Assembly (NCBI GenBank): GCA_030848705.1
Contig: JAUIZM010000095.1
Coordinates: 62,001-126,000, forward strand
Reading direction: 5' to 3'
DNA length: 64,000 bases
From: Heracleum sosnowskyi
Lineage: Eukaryota > Streptophyta > Magnoliopsida > Apiales > Apiaceae
Below the pieces are notes generated by a model that saw nothing but the letters and a program-made list of their open reading frames with translations, had not been told where the DNA came from and ran no database searches. The translations under genes and the position numbers were made by a program. This document shows positions 1 to 7,912 of the stretch, piece after piece. Position 1 is the first letter of the stretch. Each line of letters begins with the position of its first letter.

Positions 1-231
1 AAAGAGGATCTATACAAAATTATCATACATCATTGTATGCGTCATTGTATATTATTGGTGCACTTTAAAGACAAGATTTCTTATCTTCTCCTTTGGCGTG
101 CTTAAAAGTAGATTCTTTTCTACTTTTCTTTGTCGTCCACTTGCTTTTCCCCTGGCGTGCTAAGAAAGATGCTTTCTTTAGTTGTCTTTAGTGGAAAAGT
201 AGTTTGTCTTTGGTGGAAAGTGCTTTTCTTT
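1..231 (-). other. Element A 3' non-coding tail with short imperfect repeats
   Basis: This stretch follows the third ORF of A and has no convincing gene. It contains imperfect direct repeats: TGGCGTGCT occurs near 94 and near 153, and a TGTCTTTRGTGGAAA unit occurs twice between about 188 and 222. I see no GGGGGAG-type polypurine tract and no LTR edge here, so the 3' LTR should start further left. The small plus-strand ORF at 130-417 is antisense to this tail and to the end of the third ORF. Confidence 0.5.
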
Positions 232-2619
232 TCAAAAACGATTTCCAGCCGTTGCTTTATAGAGAACTCCTATTTCTGGGGTCTCCATTATTTGCTTTCC
301 AGCAGCTTTGTCTGGTCCACATATTTGACAATTGAGGTTAATGCCAAATTTTTCTATTTCCTTTTGCTTTTTAATGCAAAAGATTTCTTTGTGTGCCCCC
401 ACAGCATCTTTGTGTAGAAGTTGCCGTCTGAAAGCTATCACCTTGCTGTAATCTTCTTCACTTAATCCTTTGTGCGAGTAAGAAGTAATTAAAGCATGAG
501 TAGTTGCGAGGTTAACTTTTAGTTTGTCCTCTTTTTGGATGTTGAATAATTTATTGATTAAGATCAATAATTTATTCTCTGCCATTTCTCTTAAGTCTTG
601 TTTCTCCAGAGTGGATTCCATAACTTGACTAGGAGAGTAGACCTTTTCTTTTACGGTTCCAACCTGAACATAGTGAAAAGGCTGGTTCGCCGGACAGTCA
701 TATTCCTCTTCATTTTCCCAACAGATAATTGTGCCGGTGGTTTTGATGAATATTCCGATGTCCTGGTTCTTAAGACACTTCTTTTTGTATGTCTTAACCG
801 TATCTCTGAATTCTTTCGGGAATTTAGCAATTTCCAGAAGGTTATTGGAAGGATAAACCTGAGCTAAAATTCCGTATTGGTACGCCTCATAAACCATTTC
901 AGGGTTGGCGTTTGGATAGAAATTAAAGTAGCTGACGTTCTTCTTATCGGTTGTAAAGAAGTGATCTTCTACAAATTCCTTTTCTGTGGCAAGCCTGCCA
1001 AATTGATAAAGATACTTGAATTCTGAATAGCGAATATCATCGGTATCCTCGTCTGTTTGAATTAGCGTTGTCTGCTGATTCTTTGGAAGTGAACCCAGAA
1101 CCATTTTGCTCGAGGTTTTTTCCTTTGTCAAAGCTCCTTTGTAGGTTGGTTGTAAAGCTTCTGCTGAACTGATCAACTCTAGAGGTGGCTTGAACTCTTG
1201 TGTAGTATAAATGCCTGCTGCAACTTTTGCTTCAGTGAACGATTTATACTTCTTATGCTTTATTCCTGAGAATCCTTTTACGGCTTTCTCAGCAATATCC
1301 CATGTAGTGTATATTCCTGCATTAGGACCATTAAACACGACATAGTAAGCTTTGGGGCCTTTGAACCTGTTAGGGACAGCTGAAGTTTGACCTTCAGTCT
1401 TGTTAGGGATTTGAATTCCCCCGTTAGCCCTTTTGGACTGTGCTCTAGGAGGAGAGCTTGTTTCAATAATCACATCCTTTTGGGAGGATGCAATTAGACT
1501 TGTGCTTAAATCCATGTTACTCATTGTGCCTTGTTGGGAAGACACAATGGGGCTTGGCTGGTACACACTAACCTGTCCTTCCTTATCCTTGGGGTTTCTT
1601 TGATGTTCACCCCTTCCCTCACCTCTCACAACTCCAGACTCACTCCCCTTAGGTTGTGTGGTAGTTTTTACAACAGGTGCCTTTTGAGAAGCACCTGAGG
1701 TTGGCTTGGAGGATTTCTTTGATTTTGGTTTCGTTGCTAGGGCAGGAGCCTGTTGGGTCACAGCTACAGACTCCATAGCAACATTGGAAGATAAAACAGT
1801 AGAGGTGTTAGCTACACTAACAGGGATAGTAGTAGTTACCTCAATGATTGGCAGATACACCACTGGAACATCACCATTGTGGTTCAGCCTCAGTATGTCT
1901 GTCAATACTCTCTTTTCTTGCACAAAGCACTCGAACCTGGCATTAGGGTTAGAGATAACTAATGGTGCTGGACTAACATGGTTAGCCAACATCATCAGAA
2001 ACCTAGCATAATAGATATTTTTCTTCCTATTTGCTTTGTCACCCAACTTAGCACCAATTTCATACATAAGTTGGGTGCTAAAGTTGTGATATCTATCATT
2101 TAGAAGCATGGTTAGGAGAATTAACATAGAGTTAGTTAATGCATCAAAATTACTAATCTTTCCAGAAAAGACCTTAATGAATGCATCAGCTAAATAACTG
2201 TATTCCCTAACCAAACCTCTCCTAATTATTCTACCCAGATTATCAGTAGGCAAAGAGTAGTTTATAGAATTTAACATGGTAGTTATTTCAGTGTTAGTAG
2301 GCAAAGCATCACAGTTATTATCAGGAATATGTAAACATGCTTGCAAAACATCAGAATTAACTATGTACTCATTACCTTGAAGAGTGAATTTTAGTGTGCA
2401 GTGTGTTCCACTATACTCACATGAGGTCCAAATTTCCTCGATTATCTCATTGTAGAGTGGTGTAAAGTGAAACATTGCATAGCTCAACTTGCAATTCTTC
2501 ATGAAATCCATCATTTTGAAGAACAGTCTGTTCGGGTTTTCCTTGACAACAAAAGGGATGGAGTTGTTCTTCTCATAGATGAACCCTCCAGCAGACATAA
2601 GCTTGACTATAGGTGCCAT
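232..2619 (-). CDS. Element A third ORF (795 aa), with a viroplasmin / RNase H1 hybrid-binding-like domain
   Basis: This is the extra gene downstream of pol, often called env-like in Sireviruses, though I see no signal peptide or long membrane segment. Residues about 35-240 match the N-terminal domain of the third ORF of element B; both share an SNFDAL motif and a nearby hydrophobic helix-rich stretch. Residues about 285-420 are Ser/Thr/Lys-rich linker. Residues about 423-474 (genome 1198-1353) contain YYVVFNGPNAGIYTTW, then VKGF and KYKSF. This is the pattern of the caulimovirus viroplasmin family, also found as the hybrid-binding domain at the N-terminus of RNase H1. The C-terminal 320 residues are unrecognised and include a CQIC pair near residue 764. 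The start at 2619 has the context AACAATGGC. The product may bind RNA or RNA:DNA hybrids; this is inferred from the domain alone. Confidence 0.85.
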   Translation of the reverse strand: MAPIVKLMSAGGFIYEKNNSIPFVVKENPNRLFFKMMDFMKNCKLSYAMFHFTPLYNEIIEEIWTSCEYSGTHCTLKFTLQGNEYIVNSDVLQACLHIPDNNCDALPTNTEITTMLNSINYSLPTDNLGRIIRRGLVREYSYLADAFIKVFSGKISNFDALTNSMLILLTMLLNDRYHNFSTQLMYEIGAKLGDKANRKKNIYYARFLMMLANHVSPAPLVISNPNARFECFVQEKRVLTDILRLNHNGDVPVVYLPIIEVTTTIPVSVANTSTVLSSNVAMESVAVTQQAPALATKPKSKKSSKPTSGASQKAPVVKTTTQPKGSESGVVRGEGRGEHQRNPKDKEGQVSVYQPSPIVSSQQGTMSNMDLSTSLIASSQKDVIIETSSPPRAQSKRANGGIQIPNKTEGQTSAVPNRFKGPKAYYVVFNGPNAGIYTTWDIAEKAVKGFSGIKHKKYKSFTEAKVAAGIYTTQEFKPPLELISSAEALQPTYKGALTKEKTSSKMVLGSLPKNQQTTLIQTDEDTDDIRYSEFKYLYQFGRLATEKEFVEDHFFTTDKKNVSYFNFYPNANPEMVYEAYQYGILAQVYPSNNLLEIAKFPKEFRDTVKTYKKKCLKNQDIGIFIKTTGTIICWENEEEYDCPANQPFHYVQVGTVKEKVYSPSQVMESTLEKQDLREMAENKLLILINKLFNIQKEDKLKVNLATTHALITSYSHKGLSEEDYSKVIAFRRQLLHKDAVGAHKEIFCIKKQKEIEKFGINLNCQICGPDKAAGKQIMETPEIGVLYKATAGNRF

Positions 2620-2760
2620 TGTTGATTAAAGGAAAGCTTCGAACTGATTTGCTTGTTAGAGAGAAGAAGAGAGAAAAAGCCTTTGGAATTTTTGAGAACA
2701 GGTAAAAAGAAATAATAAAAATAAAATTTCTTAAATACTCCCCCAAAAATTCTCAGAAAA
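2620..2760 (-). promoter_or_regulatory. Putative internal promoter and leader of the element A third ORF
   Basis: Read on the minus strand, the sequence before the ATG at 2619 has an AT-rich segment with a TATA-like GTATTTAAGAA (about 2727-2737). A CT-rich leader follows (about 2656-2680, CTCTCTTCTTCTCTCT), of the kind found at plant transcription starts, and then AACAATGGC at the start codon. A GGGGGAG tract at 2737-2745 could instead be an internal polypurine tract. No transcript evidence is available from sequence alone. Confidence 0.4.
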
Positions 2761-3159
2761 TGAATCCAATAATAAATGTAAATTACTGGATTGGCTTAAA
2801 AATATAACCGTTACTCTTAAAGTATTACCATGATTTATACTTACAGGGGTGTATGCATAGATCGTGGTAAAAGACGTGTCAAATTTCAACGGTTCAGATA
2901 AAAAGCGCTAAATCAACGAATCAGGATTGGGCGGTTAAAGTCCCGTCTTATTTCGTTGATAAAGCTGCGTTTCGTTGATATAAAAGAGCTATCAACGAAA
3001 AACCCAGAAAACTGCTAAGACTGTCAACGAAATGGTGCATTCCGTTGGCATAGTAATTTTGACTTAGACAAAATTTTACCTTTTCCTGAGAAAATTCATT
3101 CACAGAAAAACATAGCAAATTTCTGGCTGCATTTTAACTTGCAAATATCTCAAAGATAA
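2761..3159 (-). repeat. Post-pol spacer of element A with a cluster of the TTTCGTTGAT-type motif
   Basis: This non-coding spacer separates pol from the third ORF. Between 2885 and 3050 it holds seven close copies of the element A motif in both orientations: near 2885, 2912, 2951, 2970, 2991, 3023 and 3039. The same motif recurs in the LTR, gag and pol of this element. No gene is visible in the spacer. Confidence 0.75.
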
Positions 3160-6100
3160 TTAAGAGAAATTTAGCATACCTAGCTCACTTACTAATCTTG
3201 AGAATGTTGATTCATCAAGTGGCTTGGTAAAGATGTCTGCAAGTTGTTGTTCACTTGGAACAAAATGTAACTCCACAGTACCATTCATAACATGTTCTCT
3301 AATGAAATGGTACTTAATGTCAATGTGCTTGGTCCTTGAATGCTGCACTGGATTCTCAGTAATGGCAATGGCACTAGTGTTGTCACAGAAGATAGGAATT
3401 TTCTCAACTCTTAATCCATAATCAAGTAGTTGGTTTTTCATCCATAAAATCTGTGCACAACAACTTCCAGCTGCAATATACTCAGCCTCAGCTGTGGAGG
3501 TAGAAACTGAGTTTTGTTTCTTGCTGAACCATGACACAAGCTTGTTTCCTAGGAATTGACAGGTTCCAGTTGTACTTTTCCTGTCAATTTTACATCCTGC
3601 AAAGTCTGCATCTGAATAACCAATTAGTTCAAAACCAGATTCTCTAGGATACCAAATGCCAAGGTTTGGTGTTCCTTTGAGATATCTGAAAATTCTTTTA
3701 ATAGCAACTAAATGGGATTCTCTAGGATCAGCCTGAAATCTAGCACATAGACATGTAGCAAACATAATATCAGGTCTACTAGCTGTTAAATATAAAAGTG
3801 AGCCTACCATGCCTCTGTAACTTGAAATGTCCACAGATTTTTCCTTAGTATTCAATTCAAGTTTGGTGGCAGTAGGCATGGGAGTTTTGGCAGGAGAGCA
3901 TTCCATTAGGTTAAACTTCTTTAATAAATCATGAATGTATTTTGTTTGACTAATGAAAATGCCTTCATTAACTTGCTTTACTTGAAGACCAAGAAAGTAA
4001 GTTAATTCTCCCATCATGCTCATTTCATACTTACTTTGCATAAGCTTGGCAAACTTTTGACAAAGTTTCACATCTGTAGACCCAAAGATTATATCATCTA
4101 CATAAATTTGAACAAGTAAAGTAGAGCCATTTACAACCCTGTGAAAAAGAGTTTTATCTACAGTACCTCTAGTGAAATGATTCTCAAGGAGGAACTGTGA
4201 GAGAGTGTCATACCAGGCTCTAGGTGCTTGTTTCAAACCATAGAGTGCTTTGAGAAGGAAGTACACATAGTCTGGAAAATCATCATCTTCAAAACCAGGA
4301 GGTTGACTTACATACACCTCCTCTTCCAATTCCCCATTCAGAAAAGCACTCTTCACATCCATTTGATAGACCTTGAAATTGGCATGGGCTGCATAGGCTA
4401 GGAAAATCCTTATTGCTTCTAGTCTTGCAACAGGAGCAAAGGTTTCATCAAAATCAATTCCTTCTTCCTGTGAATAGCCTTTTGCAACCAATCTAGCTTT
4501 GTTCCTTGTGACTATGCCATTTTCATCCATCTTGTTTCTGAACACCCACTTTGTGCCTATAACACTCCTGTCATTAGGCCTGGGCACCAGCTTCCAAACA
4601 TTGTTTCTCTCAAATTGGTTTAGCTCCTCTTGCATGGCTAAAACCCAATCTGGATCTAGAAGTGCATCCTCAACTTTCTTTGGCTCATCTTGAGACAGAA
4701 AGCTACTGTATAGACATTCTTCTTGAGTTGCTCTTCTAGTTTGGACTTTTGAAGAGACATCACCTATAATAAGTTCAAAGGGATGATCTTTAGTCCATTT
4801 CCTTGAGGGAGGTAGATTTGCTCTTGAAGACGTAGCTTCATGATCATGATTGCCTTGATTGGATATTTGTCCTTGAGAAACTCCCCCTGAGTTTGTTGTC
4901 TCTAATTGATCACTTCTAGAAGCATTCCTATGACTATCAACGGTATGACCGTTTTGGCTGTCAACGAAACGCTCATTCTGACTGTCAACGAATCCACCAT
5001 CATGACTATCAACGAAATGACCATTTGGTCTGCTAGCTGCTATCCTTTTTAACCTTAATGCAGCAATTTCATCTTCACTGCTGCTTTCATCTGTGCTAGA
5101 TACAACAACTTTAGGCTGTTTCTCAGTAGCCTTATCATGATTCACTTGTTCTCCTTCCTCATTCTCAAAAGAGAGACTTTCATGGAAACCTTCATCACAG
5201 AGACCTTGTATTTTGAGATCATCAAAAACAACATGTACAGATTCCATAACAATGTTGATTCTGAGATTAAAGACTCTGTAAGCTTTCCCTGCTGCATATC
5301 CCACAAATATTGCTTCATCTGCCTTTGCTTCAAATTTCCCCAAATGCTCAGCTTGATTTCTCAGAACAAAGCACTTGCATCCAAAGACATGAAGAAAATC
5401 TAATAGTGGCTTCTTTCTTTTGAGTAACTGATAAGGGGTCATTCCTTTGGCCTGATTAATCAAAGAAATATTTTGAGTAAAGCAAGCTGTGTTAACTGCC
5501 TCAGCCCAAAAATATGTAGGTAACTTTGATTCATCTAGCATTGTCCTTGCAGCTTCAATAAGTGTTCTGTTTTTCCTTTCAACTACACCATTTTGCTGTG
5601 GTGTTCTTGCTGCTGAAAACTCATGCAAAATACCATTTTCTTCACAGAACACCTTCATGCTTGAATTCTTGAATTCTGTCCCATTGTCACTCCTAATCCT
5701 TCTTACTTTGAAATCAGGATGATTGCTTACCATCTTGATGTGATTGATAATGATTTCACTTGCCTCATCTTTAGAGTGCAAAAAGAAAGTCCATGTAAAT
5801 CTAGAAAAATCATCAACAATCACAAGACAGTATTTCTTCTTTGAGATGGACATAACATTTACAGGGCCAAATAGGTCCATATGAAGCAATTCAAGCTGCT
5901 GGACAATTGATGACTCTGTCTTACTTTTGAATGATGCCTTCTTCTGTTTTCCCTTTTGACAGGCATCACACAAACCATCCTTGGAGAACTTCACCTGTGG
6001 AATTCCTCTAGCAAGATCTTTCCTCACCAAATCATTCATAACTTTGAAATTCAGATGGGATAACTTCTTGTGCCATAACCAACTTTCATCCTTGCTTGCC

Positions 6101-6531
6101 TTGCTGAAAAGACAAGTGATGGTGTCTGAACTTGTGCTACTAAAGTCAGCAATGTACACATTCCCCCTTCTGAATCCAGTCATTACCACATTGTTGTTTC
6201 CTCCTTTAGAAACAACACAGGCTTCTCTAGAAAAAGTAACTAAAAATCCTTTGTCACAAAGTTGGCTGATACTAAGCAAGTTGTGCTTAAGACCATCCAC
6301 CAATGCAACCTCATCTATGATGACATTCTCTTTTGAAATCAAGCCATATCCCTTTGTGTAGCCTTTGCTGTCATCTCCAAAAGCAATACAAGGGCCAGCT
6401 CTTTCCTGAAACTCTGTGAGCAGGGTAGAATCACCAGTCATGTGTCTTGAACAACCACTATCCAAGTACCAAAGATTCCTTTTGTCTCCCTGCACACAAT
6501 AAAACCAAATCAAGTCGATTTTGGTACCCAA
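3160..6531 (-). CDS. pol: Element A Pol polyprotein (protease, integrase, reverse transcriptase, RNase H), intact
   Basis: The 1123-residue frame has every copia Pol domain in order. The aspartic protease active site DSG is at residues 24-26. The pre-integrase zinc site is H154, H159, C188, C191. The integrase core is D219, D282, E318, with 35 residues between the last two. A variable linker runs from about 445 to 575. Reverse transcriptase has QMDVKSAFLNG near 723 and YVDD at 810-813. RNase H has SDADFAG, then the STAEAEY and CDN motifs, and the protein ends soon after ADIFTKPL. It copies the element RNA into DNA and integrates it. The frame differs from gag and overlaps its end by 22 bases, so expression needs frameshifting or splicing. 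The listed ATG is only the first in frame and may not be used. Confidence 0.95.
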   Translation of the reverse strand: MGTKIDLIWFYCVQGDKRNLWYLDSGCSRHMTGDSTLLTEFQERAGPCIAFGDDSKGYTKGYGLISKENVIIDEVALVDGLKHNLLSISQLCDKGFLVTFSREACVVSKGGNNNVVMTGFRRGNVYIADFSSTSSDTITCLFSKASKDESWLWHKKLSHLNFKVMNDLVRKDLARGIPQVKFSKDGLCDACQKGKQKKASFKSKTESSIVQQLELLHMDLFGPVNVMSISKKKYCLVIVDDFSRFTWTFFLHSKDEASEIIINHIKMVSNHPDFKVRRIRSDNGTEFKNSSMKVFCEENGILHEFSAARTPQQNGVVERKNRTLIEAARTMLDESKLPTYFWAEAVNTACFTQNISLINQAKGMTPYQLLKRKKPLLDFLHVFGCKCFVLRNQAEHLGKFEAKADEAIFVGYAAGKAYRVFNLRINIVMESVHVVFDDLKIQGLCDEGFHESLSFENEEGEQVNHDKATEKQPKVVVSSTDESSSEDEIAALRLKRIAASRPNGHFVDSHDGGFVDSQNERFVDSQNGHTVDSHRNASRSDQLETTNSGGVSQGQISNQGNHDHEATSSRANLPPSRKWTKDHPFELIIGDVSSKVQTRRATQEECLYSSFLSQDEPKKVEDALLDPDWVLAMQEELNQFERNNVWKLVPRPNDRSVIGTKWVFRNKMDENGIVTRNKARLVAKGYSQEEGIDFDETFAPVARLEAIRIFLAYAAHANFKVYQMDVKSAFLNGELEEEVYVSQPPGFEDDDFPDYVYFLLKALYGLKQAPRAWYDTLSQFLLENHFTRGTVDKTLFHRVVNGSTLLVQIYVDDIIFGSTDVKLCQKFAKLMQSKYEMSMMGELTYFLGLQVKQVNEGIFISQTKYIHDLLKKFNLMECSPAKTPMPTATKLELNTKEKSVDISSYRGMVGSLLYLTASRPDIMFATCLCARFQADPRESHLVAIKRIFRYLKGTPNLGIWYPRESGFELIGYSDADFAGCKIDRKSTTGTCQFLGNKLVSWFSKKQNSVSTSTAEAEYIAAGSCCAQILWMKNQLLDYGLRVEKIPIFCDNTSAIAITENPVQHSRTKHIDIKYHFIREHVMNGTVELHFVPSEQQLADIFTKPLDESTFSRLVSELGMLNFS
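4881..4889 (-). other. Internal polypurine-like tract in element A pol
   Basis: The minus strand reads CAGGGGGAG inside the integrase-RT linker. The pol linker of element B has two similar GGGGGAGC tracts at a matching place. Such tracts could prime extra plus-strand DNA synthesis, but here they also encode Gly-Gly or Gly-Glu, so function is unproven. Confidence 0.4.
4936..5022 (-). repeat. FVDS coding repeats in the element A integrase-RT linker
   Basis: Four repeats of about 24-25 bp encode FVDS or TVDS followed by H or Q (residues about 506-533 of Pol). At the DNA level each repeat contains the element A motif: near 4936, 4960, 4984 and 5009. The flanking integrase and reverse transcriptase segments lack it, so the repeats sit in a loosely constrained linker. 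Confidence 0.8.
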
Positions 6532-7262
6532 GTTTCCTTGGGTCCTGTCTTGTTAGCCTTTGCATTCCCTTTTGTACCAATTTTCACTTTGGGCTCAGAT
6601 TGATTCAAATCAATCTTTACCCTTGGTGTTGATTTCTGAGGGTTGCTCATATTTTCATTCATAGCATGCATAGTTGGAGGAACAATCATGTTATTCATGT
6701 TCCATGGCATTTGTGGCATGTTAAACATATTCATGTAAGGATTAGACACAAATGGCATACTAGCATATGGATTCTGAAATTGTGCATATGGAGCAAACAT
6801 GTTAGACATAACAGGCATTGAAGGCATGGAACTGTTCATTGCAGGCTTGGGCATTCTCACATTAGGAGTTTTCTTAACAGATTTGCAGTTAGTAGACAAA
6901 TGACTAACACTTCCACAATTAACACATGTCTTTCTAGGAGCATATTTATCAGGTGTGTAATTGTTGTGTTTGTTAATTCCTACTTTGCCATTCCTGTTAT
7001 TCTTTTTATTTCCCTTAGCCTCATTATGAACTTTCTCTACCTTGTCTTTCAATTGCTTGTTAGACAAGTGACCTACATTAGCTCTCTCAACAGGCTTCTC
7101 AATTTTCTTTAAAGTACTAGACTCACCTTGAACAAAGTTCTTGGTGACAGGACCATACTTGTCATTAAGTCTAGTGAGTTTATCTTTTCTTTTGTCTGTC
7201 AACGAAACAGCCTGATCGGTTGATGGTTCATGTGTCAACGAAACATTGCATTCCGTTGACAT
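6510..7262 (-). CDS. gag: Element A gag, C-terminal segment (cut off by insertion of element B)
   Basis: This is the distal part of the element A Gag, about 250 residues. It carries a CCHC zinc knuckle (CVNCGSVSHLSTNC), then a Met/Asn/Pro-rich stretch, and ends in TWVPKST with a TGA stop at 6510-6512. The open frame runs a few codons into the element B LTR at its upstream end, but those codons are not native. The true upstream part lies at 19285-21008, and the combined length fits an uninterrupted frame of 823 codons plus stop. The end overlaps the pol frame. Confidence 0.9.
   Translation of the reverse strand: MSTECNVSLTHEPSTDQAVSLTDKRKDKLTRLNDKYGPVTKNFVQGESSTLKKIEKPVERANVGHLSNKQLKDKVEKVHNEAKGNKKNNRNGKVGINKHNNYTPDKYAPRKTCVNCGSVSHLSTNCKSVKKTPNVRMPKPAMNSSMPSMPVMSNMFAPYAQFQNPYASMPFVSNPYMNMFNMPQMPWNMNNMIVPPTMHAMNENMSNPQKSTPRVKIDLNQSEPKVKIGTKGNAKANKTGPKETWVPKST
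7199..7260 (-). repeat. Element A motif copies in the gag linker, at the insertion point of B
   Basis: Three copies of the element A motif lie here: GTCAACGAAAC at 7199 and at 7234, and ATTCCGTTGAC at 7250. Element B inserted inside the last copy, and its duplicated target GACAT overlaps the motif. Confidence 0.75.
7258..7262. repeat. Target-site duplication GACAT, left copy
   Basis: GACAT directly precedes the TG of the 5' LTR of element B and matches the five bases after its 3' LTR at 19285-19289. Five-base duplications are usual for copia integrases. Confidence 0.95.
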
Positions 7263-7305
7263 TGTTAGATCAGAATTCAATGATTGTCAGAAGCTAGACT
7301 CAACT

Positions 7306-7440
7306 GATCAGGATTGCTGACGTCATCAGTATTGCATGGTCATCAGTATTTGATCAAGCGTCAGTATCTTATTGATCATCAGGATTCCTACTCAGACTAT
7401 GATCAGGTTTGATCATCAGGACTTGAAGCTGATCAGGATT
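7306..7440 (+). promoter_or_regulatory. U3 cluster of the element B motif with a bZIP-type site
   Basis: Within 135 bp there are eight related copies of CATCAGGATT or CATCAGTATT: near 7306, 7324, 7341, 7359, 7378, 7401, 7414 and 7431. They run opposite to the AATCCTGATG copies inside the element. The palindrome TGACGTCA at 7318-7325 is a perfect core for plant TGA/bZIP factors, which are known to drive stress-induced copia elements. The cluster lies about 150-280 bp upstream of the TATA box, as an enhancer would. It is duplicated in the 3' LTR. Confidence 0.65.
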
Positions 7441-7582
7441 CCTACTTCGAGTTATATTTGGAGTCTAGATAAACATGGAAGTTTGTTCCTGGTTTGTAGA
7501 ATGCAGCTATCGATTAAAGATATGTTTCTATCTTTATTATGATTAGGACTTATCTTGTTATTGATAGAGAAGCTGTGTGCAC

Positions 7583-7590
7583 TATATAAA
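7583..7590 (+). promoter_or_regulatory. TATA box of the element B LTR promoter
   Basis: TATATAAA lies in the middle of the LTR, followed by a leader with GAGAGAGA and repeated AAGAACA...TTTCTT segments. It would drive the genomic RNA. The same box in the 3' LTR is at 19005. Confidence 0.75.
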
Positions 7591-7864
7591 CACAGTTTTG
7601 GTTTCGATTTATGTACTTATCAGAGAGAGAACATAATCGGAGAGAAGCTCTTAAGAACAGAATTTCTTGAGAGAGTTTTTGTAAGCTAGCAGCTCTTAAG
7701 AACATCAGAATTTCTTAAGAGAGTTTGTAACAGTTTCATATCAAAGTTAATAAAGCTGTTATTGTTATTGTTATTGATCTTTCATATTTGTGTTATATAA
7801 AGTCGAGAATCTTATACAATTGTATTCAACCCCCTTCTACAATTGTTATTTACTGGGCAACAAT

Positions 7865-7876
7865 TGGTATCAAAGC
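7865..7876 (+). other. Element B primer binding site (initiator Met tRNA)
   Basis: TGGTATCAAAGC starts two bases after the 5' LTR. It differs at one base from the TGGTATCAGAGC form found in element A, which is complementary to the 3' end of plant initiator Met tRNA. Confidence 0.9.
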
Positions 7877-7912
7877 AAACTGATTTAATTCTGAATCAGA
7901 TACGATCTAAAG

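Larger units (their letters stand above)
7263..7862 (+). repeat. Element B 5' LTR (600 bp)
   Basis: It begins TGTTAGATC and ends GGGCAACA, directly before the primer binding site. It holds a U3 motif cluster (7306-7440), a TATA box (7583-7590) and an AATAAA signal (7749-7754). It matches 18685-19284 at a constant offset of 11,422 with no difference seen. Confidence 0.96.

Noticed and set aside
130..417. Small plus-strand ORF at the left edge
   Set aside because: It lies antisense to the third ORF of element A and its tail, with no recognisable domain.
2920..2928. ATCAGGATT (the element B motif) in the element A spacer
   Set aside because: A single isolated copy that overlaps an element A motif copy; most simply chance.
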